Source of the DNA: an uncultured Woeseia sp.
GTDB taxonomy: Bacteria > Pseudomonadota > Gammaproteobacteria > Steroidobacterales > Woeseiaceae
NCBI GenBank assembly: GCA_937925605.1
Contig: CALALV010000138.1
Span: 14,746 to 78,745 of the forward strand
DNA length: 64,000 nucleotides
Direction of reading: 5' to 3'
Shown: piece after piece, positions 49,494 through 59,176 of the stretch
How the letters are laid out: each line of letters begins with the position of its first letter
Numbering within the stretch: position 1 is the stretch's first letter
The notes under the pieces: generated by a model
The model's database searches: none
What the model was told of the DNA's origin: nothing
Seen by the model: the letters and a program-made list of their open reading frames with translations, nothing else
Position numbers and translations under genes: made by a program

Positions 49494-51962
49494 GTGACCG
49501 ATACCGTCGTCTCCGCCCTGCGTCCATCGCGCAACCTTGCCGCTCTCGCGCTGCTCCTGCTGGCGTCCGCGGCACTGGCCCAGCAGGCGCCGATCGTCCA
49601 GCCCGGCGCGCCGGGCGAGAACCCGCGCGAACTGAGCGCGGACGAGGCGATCAGGATCGCCAACACCGGCTACTCGCCGGACGACGTGCGCTTCATGCAG
49701 GACATGATTCCGCACCACCACCAGGCGCTGGAAATGGCCGCGCTGGTCGCGGATCGCACCAACAACCCGGCACTGCTGGAAGTGGCCGGGCGCATCGACG
49801 CTTCGCAGGAGGACGAGATCGGCTTCATGCGGCGCTGGCTCGAGGACCGCGGCCAGTCCGTGCCGGACCCGGCCGCGCATTCGGGCATGCACACCTCGCA
49901 CCAGATGGCCGGCATGGCGAGCCCGGAGCAGATGGAGGCGCTGGCGGCCGCGTCCGGCACCGAGTTCGACCGGCTGTTCCTGGAACTGATGATCGCCCAC
50001 CACGAGGGCGCCGTGAACATGGTCGAGGAACTGCTGGAGCAGCCCGGTTCGGCCTACGACCCGGTGCTGTTCGAGTTCACGAGCGACGTGACCAACGACC
50101 AGACCGCCGAGATCGAGCGCATGAATGCGCTGCTGGTCGGGCTGTCGGACGACCCGCGCGCCGGGCTCGCGGCGGGCTTCGAGAACGCCGGGCAGGCGAT
50201 CATGCACCTGGAGCTGGTGGCAACGTTGCCGAAGCCCGCCGGCTTCTACGACCCGGCCAACCCGGCCGGGCTGCCGCCGGCCAAGCCGGCGCCGGACTCC
50301 GCCGAGGCGGATGACGCCGAAGAGGCGGACGCGGCGGAGACCGACGACGAGAACCAGCGCTGGCCGCTCCTGTCCTTCGCCAACACCGACATGGCCTTCG
50401 CCGGCGACGTGCTGGTCTCTGGCAGCTACCACGGCTACAACGTCTACCGGCTGAAGGACGACGGCGTGCCCGAGTTACACAGCTCGATCGTCTGCCCGGG
50501 CGGGCAGGGCGACGTGTCGATCGTCGGCGACCTGCTGATCATGTCGGTCGAGGAGACCCGCGGCCGGCGCGACTGCGGGCTGGACGGCATCCGCGATGAC
50601 GTCAGTGACGAGCGCTTCCGCGGCCTGCGCATCTTCGACATCAGCGACCTGAGGCGGCCGCGCCAGGTCGGCGCGGTGCAGACCTGCCGCGGCTCGCACA
50701 CGCATTCGGTCGTCGCCGGCCCGACCGACGACAACAAGATCATCGTCTACAACTCCGGCACCTCGTCCGTGCGCGACGAGGAAGAAATGGAGGGCTGCAT
50801 CGGCGAGGTACCGGGCGACGAACGCACGGCGCTGTTCCGCATCGACGTGATCGAGATACCCGTAGACGACCCGTCGCAGGCGCGCATCGTCGACAGCCCG
50901 GCCGTGTTCGCGGACCCGGAAGACGGCACGCTCGCCGGTCTCTGGCGCGGCGGCGACCACGGCGAGGACACGCAGGAGACCTACATCACCGACCAGTGCC
51001 ACGACATCACCGTGTTCCCGGAGCGAAGCCTCGCGGCCGGTGCCTGCTCGGGCAACGGCATCCTGTTCGACATCACGGATCCCTACAATCCGCAGCGCCT
51101 CGACGCGGTGGTCGACAAGGGCTTCGCCTACTGGCATTCGGCGACCTTCAACAACGACGGCACGAAAGTCCTGTTCACGGACGAGTGGGGCGGCGGCAGC
51201 CGGCCGCGCTGCCGGGCCTACGATCCGCTCGACTGGGGCGCGGACGCGATCTACGACATAGTGGAAGGCAAGCTCGAGTACCGCGGGCATTACAAGATGC
51301 CGGCGCCGCAGACGGACCAGGAGAACTGCGTCGCGCACAACGGTTCGATTATCCCGGTGCCGGGGCGCGACATCTTCGTGCAGGCCTGGTACCAGGGCGG
51401 CGTATCCGTCGTCGACTTCACCGACAGCGCGAACCCGGTCGAGATCGCCTACTTCGACCGCGGCCCGATTCACGAGGAGCACCTGATCCTCGGCGGTTAC
51501 TGGTCCACCTACTGGTACGACGGCTACATCTACGGCACCGAGATCGCGCGCGGCATCGACGTGCTGAGGCTCGCGCCGTCCGACTACCTCAGCGCGAACG
51601 AGATCGCCGCGGCCATGCTCGCGAACCAGGGCGAGCGCTTCAACCCGCAGCAGCAGTTCGCGGTGACCTGGCCGGCGGAGCCGGTGGTGGCGCGGGCTTA
51701 CATCGACCAGCTGTCGCGCAGCAACGCGATACCGGCCGCACTGGCCGAAGAGCTGGATGACGCCCTCGACTTCGCATCGGCCCGGCTGGTTGCGGGCGGT
51801 ACGGAGAGCCGGCTGGCTGAGCGGCTCGAAGCCTTTGCCAGTCGGGTCGCGAACGGCAGCGGCGATGCCCTTACGCAACGCAGGCGGGCCGAGCTGAGCG
51901 GTACGCTCGGCAGCATCGCGGATCGGTTGCGGGGCGACGAGCCCATGGCAAGCATCAGGTAG
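49494..51962 (+). CDS. DUF305 and LVIVD-repeat fusion protein, secreted
   Basis: 822 residues, GTG start with AGGAG upstream. Signal peptide to about residue 29. The DUF305/CopM-like domain (residues ~60-215) has two His-rich helices, DVRFMQDMIPHHHQALEMA and FLELMIAHHEGAVNMVEELL, a ferritin-like metal-binding arrangement. After an acidic linker (AEADDAEEADAAETDDE) come LVIVD-type repeats forming a propeller (e.g. LRIFDISDLRRPRQVGAVQT, GILFDITDPYNPQRLDAV, VSVVDFTDSANPVEIAYFDR). A C-terminal Ala-rich helix pair follows. Likely a periplasmic metal-handling or surface protein. Confidence 0.92.
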   Translation: MTDTVVSALRPSRNLAALALLLLASAALAQQAPIVQPGAPGENPRELSADEAIRIANTGYSPDDVRFMQDMIPHHHQALEMAALVADRTNNPALLEVAGRIDASQEDEIGFMRRWLEDRGQSVPDPAAHSGMHTSHQMAGMASPEQMEALAAASGTEFDRLFLELMIAHHEGAVNMVEELLEQPGSAYDPVLFEFTSDVTNDQTAEIERMNALLVGLSDDPRAGLAAGFENAGQAIMHLELVATLPKPAGFYDPANPAGLPPAKPAPDSAEADDAEEADAAETDDENQRWPLLSFANTDMAFAGDVLVSGSYHGYNVYRLKDDGVPELHSSIVCPGGQGDVSIVGDLLIMSVEETRGRRDCGLDGIRDDVSDERFRGLRIFDISDLRRPRQVGAVQTCRGSHTHSVVAGPTDDNKIIVYNSGTSSVRDEEEMEGCIGEVPGDERTALFRIDVIEIPVDDPSQARIVDSPAVFADPEDGTLAGLWRGGDHGEDTQETYITDQCHDITVFPERSLAAGACSGNGILFDITDPYNPQRLDAVVDKGFAYWHSATFNNDGTKVLFTDEWGGGSRPRCRAYDPLDWGADAIYDIVEGKLEYRGHYKMPAPQTDQENCVAHNGSIIPVPGRDIFVQAWYQGGVSVVDFTDSANPVEIAYFDRGPIHEEHLILGGYWSTYWYDGYIYGTEIARGIDVLRLAPSDYLSANEIAAAMLANQGERFNPQQQFAVTWPAEPVVARAYIDQLSRSNAIPAALAEELDDALDFASARLVAGGTESRLAERLEAFASRVANGSGDALTQRRRAELSGTLGSIADRLRGDEPMASIR

Positions 51963-52022
51963 CGACGACTCGCGCCTGCAGCGAGCCCGACGGGTGGGCC
52001 GGCGACAACGCCAGGCGGTCGC

Positions 52023-54896
52023 TCAGTCAATAACGGTGAATCGCTCGTCGATCAGCAGTTCGCCGTCCAGCGTCGCCACTTCGATCCGCCATTGCCCGGG
52101 CAGCAGGCTCGCGGCGTCGTCGAAGCGCCGCTGCAGGGACGTCTGGCCACCCGGCGCCAGGTACGCGATCGAATAAAGCGTGCCCGGCTCGCCGTCCTCA
52201 TCCCGGCCGGGATCGGTCCAGCGGACCAGGACCGCGTAACGGCGGCCAAGATTGTCGTCCGACAGCATATGCCGTACCCCGACTTCGATGCCGAAGCGAT
52301 TACCGATGCGCGCAGGGATGGGCTCGTCTTGCCATTCGCCGAAGTCCGCCCGCAGTCCACGTTCACGCAGGTAGACGGTAACATTGCCGTAGGTACTGCC
52401 GGTCGCCACGCGCGCGAAATCGGTGACGCGCGCATGCACGTCGGTGGCCAGGGAGTCTCCCCAGGTCAGCTCGGCCAGCACTCCGTCCCGGCGGCGCTTC
52501 ACGTTTTCGTCAGTGTCCGGCGATACTTCCAGCAACCCAAGGCAACGATCGACGTCACGCTCGATGCCAGTGCCGGTGCACAGTGCCCGCGCCATCTCGA
52601 ATCCGGCGTAGCGGTGGCCGAGCTCGTGCGAGCGGGTGAAAAACTCGTAAGCGCGGGCGGCGTCGTCCACCGCGGCAAATTCGCCCATCCGGCTGTCGCG
52701 GTGCAGTTCGCCGAGTCGGAAATTCGCACTCGCGTTGTCGCCGTCGGCAGCCCGCCGGTAGTAGGCGACAGCCTGGGCGAAATCCTGCTCGACGCCGCCG
52801 CCGCGTTCGTAGAGCGAACCCAGCCAGTTCAGGGCCGGCGCGTATTCGAATTCCGTCGCCTGGCGCAGGTAGCGAAGTACCAGCGCGTCGTCGTGGTCGT
52901 CGTGAGTTGACTTCGAAAACCAGGATGCGAGTCGGTAGTACTCTTCTCCGAGGACTTGCTGCTGGTTGCTCGCTTCCGGCAGCGGGAGCCGCAGCGTGCG
53001 CCTCAGGAAGTCGTCGATCAGCGCGTGTTCATGGCGATCGCCACGCCAGTCCTGGTGACCGTGTCCTGCGCCGTCATAGTAGAAAATTTCGACCGGCTTG
53101 CCGAGCTGGCGAAGCCGGTACTTGAGGCGATTCGAGTGTTCGTAGTCGACAACCCAGTCGTCGGTTCCCGCAGTCAGCAACACGGGTGCCCGTAGCGACT
53201 CGGCCAGGTACAGGGGCGACACGTCCGCAAGACTGTCGCTGTACTCGCCGACGACACGCGCCAGCGCATCCCGGTACTCCGCGAGCTGGCTCGCATTGCT
53301 GGTGTTGTACAGGTAGGGCAGGTCGTAGACGCCGTACCTGCCGACCACGCAGCGATAGAGCTCCGGCTGGCGGATGGCCAGCATCATGGCCGAGTAGCCT
53401 CCGTAGCTAGCGCCGGCCGCGCATACATGTTCGAAGGACTCTCCGGACAAGAGCTGCGTGACCGCTGCGCTGATATCGTCCTCGATGCGCTGGCCGAACT
53501 GACCGCGGCCGGTATCCATGAACTCGCGACCAAATCCTCGCGAGCCGCGAAAGTTGACCCGCAGAACGGTGTAACCACGATCAGCATAGAACTGGGTTTC
53601 GCGGTCGAACGAGGCATAATCGCGGACGCCGACCGGTCCGCCGTGCGGATTCACCAGCAGCACGCCGTTCGGGACCTGGGGCCGCGTCACAATGGCTTCA
53701 ACGAGCTGGCCGTCGTCGGTCGTAACCGTGAACACTTCCGACGCCGCCAGCTGATATGCATCCAGGCCGTCGAAGCGCGGCGTCAGCAATTCCGCTTCCA
53801 GCGTGGCCGTGTCCAGCAGGTAGTACTCCCCGGGATCCTCGGGCGTGAACAGCAACACCACTTTCTTGCTGCTGCTCTCGTGGCCCGACACTATGCGAGC
53901 CTGCCTGCCCGGAAACCTTCGCTCGAGCAGCGCTTGTAGTTCTGCGTCTGTTTCCGCCATGTATTCCGTCACGTTGATGCCGTGATCGGTGTAGCTGACC
54001 GAGGTCAGCTCGCCGGTCCGGGACGATACGCTCGCGTCGGTCAGGTCATAGCGCGGGTGTTGGTAGATGACTTCGCCGAGCAGCTGGCGCTCGATGTCAA
54101 ATTCCATCAGCGTCGTCAGGTTGGTCAGCTCGTCGCTGAACACGAGGGCGCGGCCTTCGCCCGTCACGGCCAGCACCCAGAAATTGACATCGCGGGGATC
54201 GTGCTCCGCCAGCCTGACCCAGTCCTCCGCGCCTGCATCGAGGAACCAGTGCTGCACCGTTTCTTCGCCCGCCGTCACCGCCAGCAATCCGCCGCTTACC
54301 GGGTCGCGCCGGTAGCTGAGCGCTCCGGTCAGCGGGTTGCTGAACTCCGTCGCGCGGCGGAAGTTGCCTACTTCCAGCTGGTCGACCGAGATCGTATACA
54401 GGCGGTACTTGCCATCGTCTTTGTCCGTTTCGCGGGCAAACAGCAGCATGTCCCGCTGCTCCGGCAGCGTGTCCACGATCTTGCCGACATTGGCAACTCG
54501 CTTGACGTCGATTCTTTGCTCGCCGTCGTCGCTGACGATGTCGGCGAATGCAAGGCGGTCCCGATCACGCTTGTCAAGGAACTCGATGTACAGCGTATCG
54601 CCGTCGATCCAGCCGAAGTCGCGAAATCGGATATCCGGCATCTCGCTGAAGTTGAACAGAGATTTCGGTTCTGAATCGTTCGTGTCCATCAACACGAGTT
54701 GCCGGCCGGCCGGCAGATTGAGGTAAGCCGCGAGCAGCTCCGCGTCCGGGCTGAGGCGGTACGCGTAGGTAGTCGGGTCACGGAACAGGACGTCCACCGG
54801 GAGCAGGCGATAGGCAGCGCTCGCGCCGGTATCGACGCAAACGACCAGGGCGAGCCCGGCGATGACGAGCGAGCGGCGAATGGACGCGAGGGTCAT
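52023..54896 (-). CDS. S9 prolyl-oligopeptidase fused to Sel1 repeats and a DUF3859 domain
   Basis: 957 residues. Signal peptide to about residue 27. Residues ~45-370 form the S9 beta-propeller. The alpha/beta-hydrolase domain has GASYGGYS (Ser497), GTDDWVVDYE (Asp580) and GAGHGHQDW (His ~612). Unusually, the protein then continues: Sel1-like repeats (~680-790, ALNWLGSLYERGGGVEQDFAQAV-type, quoted in part) and a C-terminal DUF3859-like beta domain (GLRADFGEWQDEPIPARIGN...WRIEVATLDGELLIDERF). The start overlaps the stop of the upstream lipoprotein (ATGA), so both are made together. Confidence 0.92.
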   Translation of the reverse strand: MTLASIRRSLVIAGLALVVCVDTGASAAYRLLPVDVLFRDPTTYAYRLSPDAELLAAYLNLPAGRQLVLMDTNDSEPKSLFNFSEMPDIRFRDFGWIDGDTLYIEFLDKRDRDRLAFADIVSDDGEQRIDVKRVANVGKIVDTLPEQRDMLLFARETDKDDGKYRLYTISVDQLEVGNFRRATEFSNPLTGALSYRRDPVSGGLLAVTAGEETVQHWFLDAGAEDWVRLAEHDPRDVNFWVLAVTGEGRALVFSDELTNLTTLMEFDIERQLLGEVIYQHPRYDLTDASVSSRTGELTSVSYTDHGINVTEYMAETDAELQALLERRFPGRQARIVSGHESSSKKVVLLFTPEDPGEYYLLDTATLEAELLTPRFDGLDAYQLAASEVFTVTTDDGQLVEAIVTRPQVPNGVLLVNPHGGPVGVRDYASFDRETQFYADRGYTVLRVNFRGSRGFGREFMDTGRGQFGQRIEDDISAAVTQLLSGESFEHVCAAGASYGGYSAMMLAIRQPELYRCVVGRYGVYDLPYLYNTSNASQLAEYRDALARVVGEYSDSLADVSPLYLAESLRAPVLLTAGTDDWVVDYEHSNRLKYRLRQLGKPVEIFYYDGAGHGHQDWRGDRHEHALIDDFLRRTLRLPLPEASNQQQVLGEEYYRLASWFSKSTHDDHDDALVLRYLRQATEFEYAPALNWLGSLYERGGGVEQDFAQAVAYYRRAADGDNASANFRLGELHRDSRMGEFAAVDDAARAYEFFTRSHELGHRYAGFEMARALCTGTGIERDVDRCLGLLEVSPDTDENVKRRRDGVLAELTWGDSLATDVHARVTDFARVATGSTYGNVTVYLRERGLRADFGEWQDEPIPARIGNRFGIEVGVRHMLSDDNLGRRYAVLVRWTDPGRDEDGEPGTLYSIAYLAPGGQTSLQRRFDDAASLLPGQWRIEVATLDGELLIDERFTVID

Positions 54897-55420
54897 CGGC
54901 CCGTGACCATCGGGAGGAAACGGTCCTCGCCGGGTCCGCGATAGACGAGTCGCTGCGTGGCAGCGAGGTTCGGGAACTGTTCTTCGAGGTATTCGAGTGC
55001 GAAGGAGGACCGGTTAACGAGAACGAACCGCCCTTGCTTGCCCCAGTCTCCGCCCTTGAAGGTCAGGTTGCCAACGTAGCTTATCGTGTCCTTCTCCACG
55101 GCGAAGTCCCACATGCCGTCGACCATGCGGTAATAAAACCAGTTCAGGTCCACGCGCTCGATCCGGTATTCGCCGGCCGGCAGGTTCACGAGGATGTAAT
55201 TGCTGCCCGCCCGCAAGTCGGCGCGCGTGAGGAAAACGGACTTGGTGCCCTTAATGGAAATCGACTCGAGGTCGTGGCTCGTATCGACTTCGATCAGCAG
55301 GAAACCTTCGCCCTGGCTGAGTGCGGCCTCGCTTTCGTCGCGTATCGACGTAACGGCAGTCGCGCAACCCGCAAGCTGGCACACCACCACCAGGACTGCT
55401 GGCAAGAAAAACTGTTGCAA
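54893..55420 (-). CDS. Lipoprotein co-translated with the S9 peptidase
   Basis: 175 residues from TTG 55420, with GGGGAAAG 7 bases upstream. Lipobox VCQLAGC (Cys19). Beta-rich mature domain with FLLIEVDTSHDLESI, LPAGEYRIERVDLNWFYY and TISYVGNLTFKGGDWG. The order of segments resembles the lipoprotein at 8107-8769. It overlaps the S9 gene by four bases and may tether or regulate it at the membrane. Confidence 0.82.
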   Translation of the reverse strand: MQQFFLPAVLVVVCQLAGCATAVTSIRDESEAALSQGEGFLLIEVDTSHDLESISIKGTKSVFLTRADLRAGSNYILVNLPAGEYRIERVDLNWFYYRMVDGMWDFAVEKDTISYVGNLTFKGGDWGKQGRFVLVNRSSFALEYLEEQFPNLAATQRLVYRGPGEDRFLPMVTGR

Positions 55421-55508
55421 CTGCTTTCCCCGTTTGGCGCCGGCTGGCTCGCTCTGGTCTTGTTCTTGTCAGCGAATAATACACGGGGAATTGCGCGACG
55501 CGCACGGC

Positions 55509-56870
55509 TCAGGAATCTTCCATCACCAGCCGCCGCAGGCTTTCCGACAGGGCCCGCATTTCCGGCGAGCGCCCCTCGCCGTTGACCAGCATCAGCGCCT
55601 CGTTGCCGCGGCCGTTGCTGGCGTGGAACAGGTAGAAGCCGCGGTCAGAGCCGCCGACGCCGACGACCGCGCCGCGGAAGCGGCGCGCGTATTCGGCGTC
55701 GAGCTTGTCGCCGCTGCGGGCGTAACGGTAGAAGCGCAGCATGTCGCCCAGCGTCGAGTACATGCCGCCGCTGCCCAGGACCAGCCACGAAGTCGGGCCC
55801 CAGTTCGGCGGGATGTTCGGCAGGCCGACGCGGCTGGGCCCGGGGCCGACGGCGAAGTCGGCGAGGGCGTGGCCGCCGGCGTCGCCGTACATGCCGGTGC
55901 GCTGCATGCCCGCCGGCGCGAAAAATTCCTGCGACAGGAAATCGTAATAGGCGCGGCCGCTGACGATCTCGATGATCGCGGCCGCGAGCCCGTAGGCCGA
56001 GTGCGAATGCGCCTCGCCCGCGCCCGGCGCGAACAGCAGCGGCTGCGCCAGGATGCGGCGCACGGCCTCGTCGCGGTCGATCCAGGCGAGGTCCGCGTCC
56101 CAGTCCGATTCGACGTCGTGGAAATCCGGCAGGCCGGACTGCCCGCTCAGCAAGTGGCGGATGCTCATCGCCGACTTGTCCGCCGGCACGCCGGGCAGGT
56201 AACGCGAGATCGCATCGTCCAGCGACAGCCGGCCGCGCTGCGCGAGCAGGTAGATGCCGGCCACGGTGAAGTCGATCGGCGTCGAGCCGATGCCGTAGAT
56301 CGTGTCGAGCCGCGTCGCGTAGCCGAGTTCCGGGTTCGCCATGCCGTAGGCCTGCTCGAGGACCGTCCGCCCGTCGCGCGCCACGTGCACGACGCCGGAA
56401 AAGCCCGCGCGCTCCTGACCGGCGAACAGGTCTGCCAGTTCGTCCCACGCGACTGCAGCGCCCGCCGGCGGCTGCGGCTGGCCGACGCGCAGGCTGTCGA
56501 TCGCATACGGCGGCGCGTCCGTCACGCTGAAGCGGATCTCCAGCGGCGCCGGGCCTTCGAGCAGCATGACGAAACCGCCGTCCGCAAAGTCGACCATGAT
56601 CCCGCCGGCGCTCGCGGCCGAATTCTGCACCGCGGCCAGCAACTCGCGCCTTTCGGCAGCGCTCGTCGCCGCGAGAAAACTGTCGGCGAAGCGTCGCTGC
56701 TCGAAGTCCTCGACCACCGCCGCGAGTTCCTTCCCCGCGGACATCTCGAGGGCGCGCACGTGCCCGCGCACCGCCTCGTCGCGGCTGTCAACGTCGGCGG
56801 CGCCGGCGCAGCAGGCGACGCCCAGCAGCAGCGCCGCCAGCGCGGCCCTGAAATCGGTTGCTATCGGCAT
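55509..56870 (-). CDS. Beta-lactamase-fold protein lacking catalytic residues
   Basis: 453 residues from ATG 56870 (AAGGGAAG upstream). Signal peptide to about residue 24. An N-terminal DUF-like domain (~25-130) precedes the beta-lactamase/PBP fold: SGVVHVARDGRTVLEQAYGMAN, RGRLSLDDAISRYLPGVP, ISIRHLLSGQSGLPDF-like (SIRHLLSGQSGLPDF). The nucleophile motif is IGSTPIDFT instead of SxxK, so the general-base Lys is Ile, and the expected Tyr-x-Asn is HSH (EAHSHSAYGL). It is probably a pseudoenzyme. Divergent from the S9 peptidase at 57032. Confidence 0.9.
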   Translation of the reverse strand: MPIATDFRAALAALLLGVACCAGAADVDSRDEAVRGHVRALEMSAGKELAAVVEDFEQRRFADSFLAATSAAERRELLAAVQNSAASAGGIMVDFADGGFVMLLEGPAPLEIRFSVTDAPPYAIDSLRVGQPQPPAGAAVAWDELADLFAGQERAGFSGVVHVARDGRTVLEQAYGMANPELGYATRLDTIYGIGSTPIDFTVAGIYLLAQRGRLSLDDAISRYLPGVPADKSAMSIRHLLSGQSGLPDFHDVESDWDADLAWIDRDEAVRRILAQPLLFAPGAGEAHSHSAYGLAAAIIEIVSGRAYYDFLSQEFFAPAGMQRTGMYGDAGGHALADFAVGPGPSRVGLPNIPPNWGPTSWLVLGSGGMYSTLGDMLRFYRYARSGDKLDAEYARRFRGAVVGVGGSDRGFYLFHASNGRGNEALMLVNGEGRSPEMRALSESLRRLVMEDS

Positions 56871-57031
56871 GGTTCTTCCCTTTGTACTTGTTCGCGGCAT
56901 GCGTCTTCCGCAGACAGGATGCTACAGCCCGGCACATCGTCGCAGCCGATGTTGCACTGCGGAGCGTGCACGGGCGCTCGCGCGGGTATCATGTTGCGCC
57001 TCGCGCCGAGGCCGAACCGGAGGCCGAACCG

Positions 57032-59065
57032 ATGAACCGACTGATGCCCGCATTGTTCATGCTGCTGATCGCGCTGCCCGCGGCGGCACAGGACGGCTCC
57101 CGCGTGCTGTCCGCCGAGCTACTCTGGCAGCTCGACCGCCTCGCCTCGCCGGTGGTCTCGCCCGACGGCCGCCAGGTCGTCGTGCAGGTGACGAGCTACC
57201 CGGCGGACGAGGACGAGCCGGTCACGCGGCTCTGGCTGCTCGATGCAAGCGGCGAGACGCAGCGCCCGCTGACGGCGGGGGGTTACGCCGCGTCGTCGCC
57301 GGTGTTCTCGCCCGACGGCAGCCGGCTCGCGTTCACGGCGACGAAGGAAGAGGAGGGCAGGCCGCAGATCTTCGTGCTGCCGATGGACGGGCCGGGCGAG
57401 GCCGTGCAGCTCGGCGAGGTGCCGACCGGCGCGAGCGCGCTGCGCTGGGAAGGCTCGCACGTCTATTTCCTGTCGAACGTCTGGCCGGACAAGAGTTTCG
57501 ACGAGATGGCCGCCGCGCTCGAGGCGGAAAAAGAGAAAAAGGTCTCCGCGATCACGTGGACGCGCATGCCCTACGCGTACTTCGACCGCTGGCTCGACGA
57601 GGAACGGCAGACGCACCTCTACCGCATCCCGGCCGCCGGCGGCGAGATCGAGGCGCTGACGCCCGGCACCGGCCTCGAGCTGTCGCGCAGCGACGCCGGC
57701 ACCGGTGATTACGACGTCGCCCCGGACGAGAGCCTCGTCGCCTTCGTCGCGAACAGCCGCGAAGGCGGCGTGTACCCGGACCCGGACGTGTACCTGCTCG
57801 AGCCCGGCAAGACGGATGCGCGCAACCTGACCGAGGCGAACACGGCCCCCGACACCGACCCGCTGTTCTCGCCGGACGGCCGTCGCCTGGCCTGGCTGCG
57901 GCGCGAGATCGAGGGCTTCTACGCCGACCGCGCGCGGCTGATGATGCACGACCTGCGCGGCGACGCAACGCGCGAGCTGCACGGCGACTGGGACCGCTCC
58001 GCCGCCGGCCTCGCCTGGGCGCCGGACGGCGCCGGCCTGTACGGCTCGATCGACGACGCCGGCACGCAGCGCATCTGGTACCTGCCCGCCGGGCGCGGCG
58101 AACCGCGCCGCGTGACCGGGCGCAGCGACTTCGACCAGGTCAGCGTCGCCGCGAACGGCACGCTCGTCGCGCGCATGCAGACGCCGCTGCACCCGCCGCG
58201 CATCGTGCGCGTGAACCCGCGCAATGGCGCGAGCCTGCGGCTCGACACGTTCAACGACGCGCAGCTTGCCGACGTCGAACTCGGCCGCTACGAGTCGGTG
58301 ACCTACGCGGGCGCGGACGGCGCGGAGATCCAGATGTGGGTGCACTACCCGCCGGGCTTCGACTCGCGCCGCGAGTGGCCGCTGCTGCTGCTGATCCACG
58401 GCGGCCCGCACGGCGCGATCACCGAGGATTTCCATTTCCGCTGGAACGCGCAGGTATTCGCGTCCTGGGGCTACGTGACGGCCTGGCCGAATTTCCACGG
58501 CTCGACCGGCTTCGGCCAGGACTTCGCGGACGCGATCAACCCGGACTGGATCACGAAGCCCTATGCCGACGTCATCGCCGCCGCGGACTGGCTGGCGGCG
58601 CAGCCGTGGATCGACGAGACGCGCATGGTCGCGGCCGGCGGCAGCTACGGCGGCTACCTGTCCTCGATCATTCTCGGCCGCGAGCACCCGTTCAACGCGC
58701 TCGTCATCCACGCCGCCGTCTACGACCTGTACGCGCAGAACTCCGCCGACTTCGCCGTGCACGACCAGCGCTTCGGACCCTACTGGCAAAACCCGGAGCT
58801 GTACCGGACGCTGTCGCCGCACACCTACGCCGCGAACTTCGAGACCCCGAGCCTCGTGATCCACGGCCAGAAGGACCTGCGCGTGCCGGTCGGGCAGGGC
58901 TTCGAGCTGTTCCGTGCGCTGCAGACCAAGGGCATCGACTCGCGCCTCGTCTACTACCCGGACGAGAACCACTGGGTGCTGAAGCGCGAGAACTCCTTGC
59001 ACTGGTACGGCGAGGTGCGCGACTGGGTGGAGCGTTACGCGGCGCCCGGACCGGCTGCGCGCTAG
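57032..59065 (+). CDS. Secreted S9 family peptidase (acylaminoacyl/dipeptidyl-peptidase-like)
   Basis: 677 residues from ATG 57032, with GGAGG upstream. Signal peptide to about residue 20 (LPAAAQ). N-terminal propeller repeats (VVSPDGRQVVVQV, FSPDGSRLAFTATKEE, FSPDGRRLAWLRRE). Catalytic triad: Ser538 in GGSYGGY, Asp615 in HGQKDLRVPV and His647 in DENHWVLK, with the oxyanion segment IHGGPHG. Normal length for the family. It degrades oligopeptides in the periplasm. Confidence 0.96.
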   Translation: MNRLMPALFMLLIALPAAAQDGSRVLSAELLWQLDRLASPVVSPDGRQVVVQVTSYPADEDEPVTRLWLLDASGETQRPLTAGGYAASSPVFSPDGSRLAFTATKEEEGRPQIFVLPMDGPGEAVQLGEVPTGASALRWEGSHVYFLSNVWPDKSFDEMAAALEAEKEKKVSAITWTRMPYAYFDRWLDEERQTHLYRIPAAGGEIEALTPGTGLELSRSDAGTGDYDVAPDESLVAFVANSREGGVYPDPDVYLLEPGKTDARNLTEANTAPDTDPLFSPDGRRLAWLRREIEGFYADRARLMMHDLRGDATRELHGDWDRSAAGLAWAPDGAGLYGSIDDAGTQRIWYLPAGRGEPRRVTGRSDFDQVSVAANGTLVARMQTPLHPPRIVRVNPRNGASLRLDTFNDAQLADVELGRYESVTYAGADGAEIQMWVHYPPGFDSRREWPLLLLIHGGPHGAITEDFHFRWNAQVFASWGYVTAWPNFHGSTGFGQDFADAINPDWITKPYADVIAAADWLAAQPWIDETRMVAAGGSYGGYLSSIILGREHPFNALVIHAAVYDLYAQNSADFAVHDQRFGPYWQNPELYRTLSPHTYAANFETPSLVIHGQKDLRVPVGQGFELFRALQTKGIDSRLVYYPDENHWVLKRENSLHWYGEVRDWVERYAAPGPAAR

Positions 59066-59176
59066 GCAGGACCGGCCCGGCGTGGCAGCCCGGCCGCGGG
59101 GCGACTGCGGATAGACGCGTTCGGCGCCTGTGCTATACATTGCCGCAGGCCTTAAAGAACCATAACGAGGCGCGCC

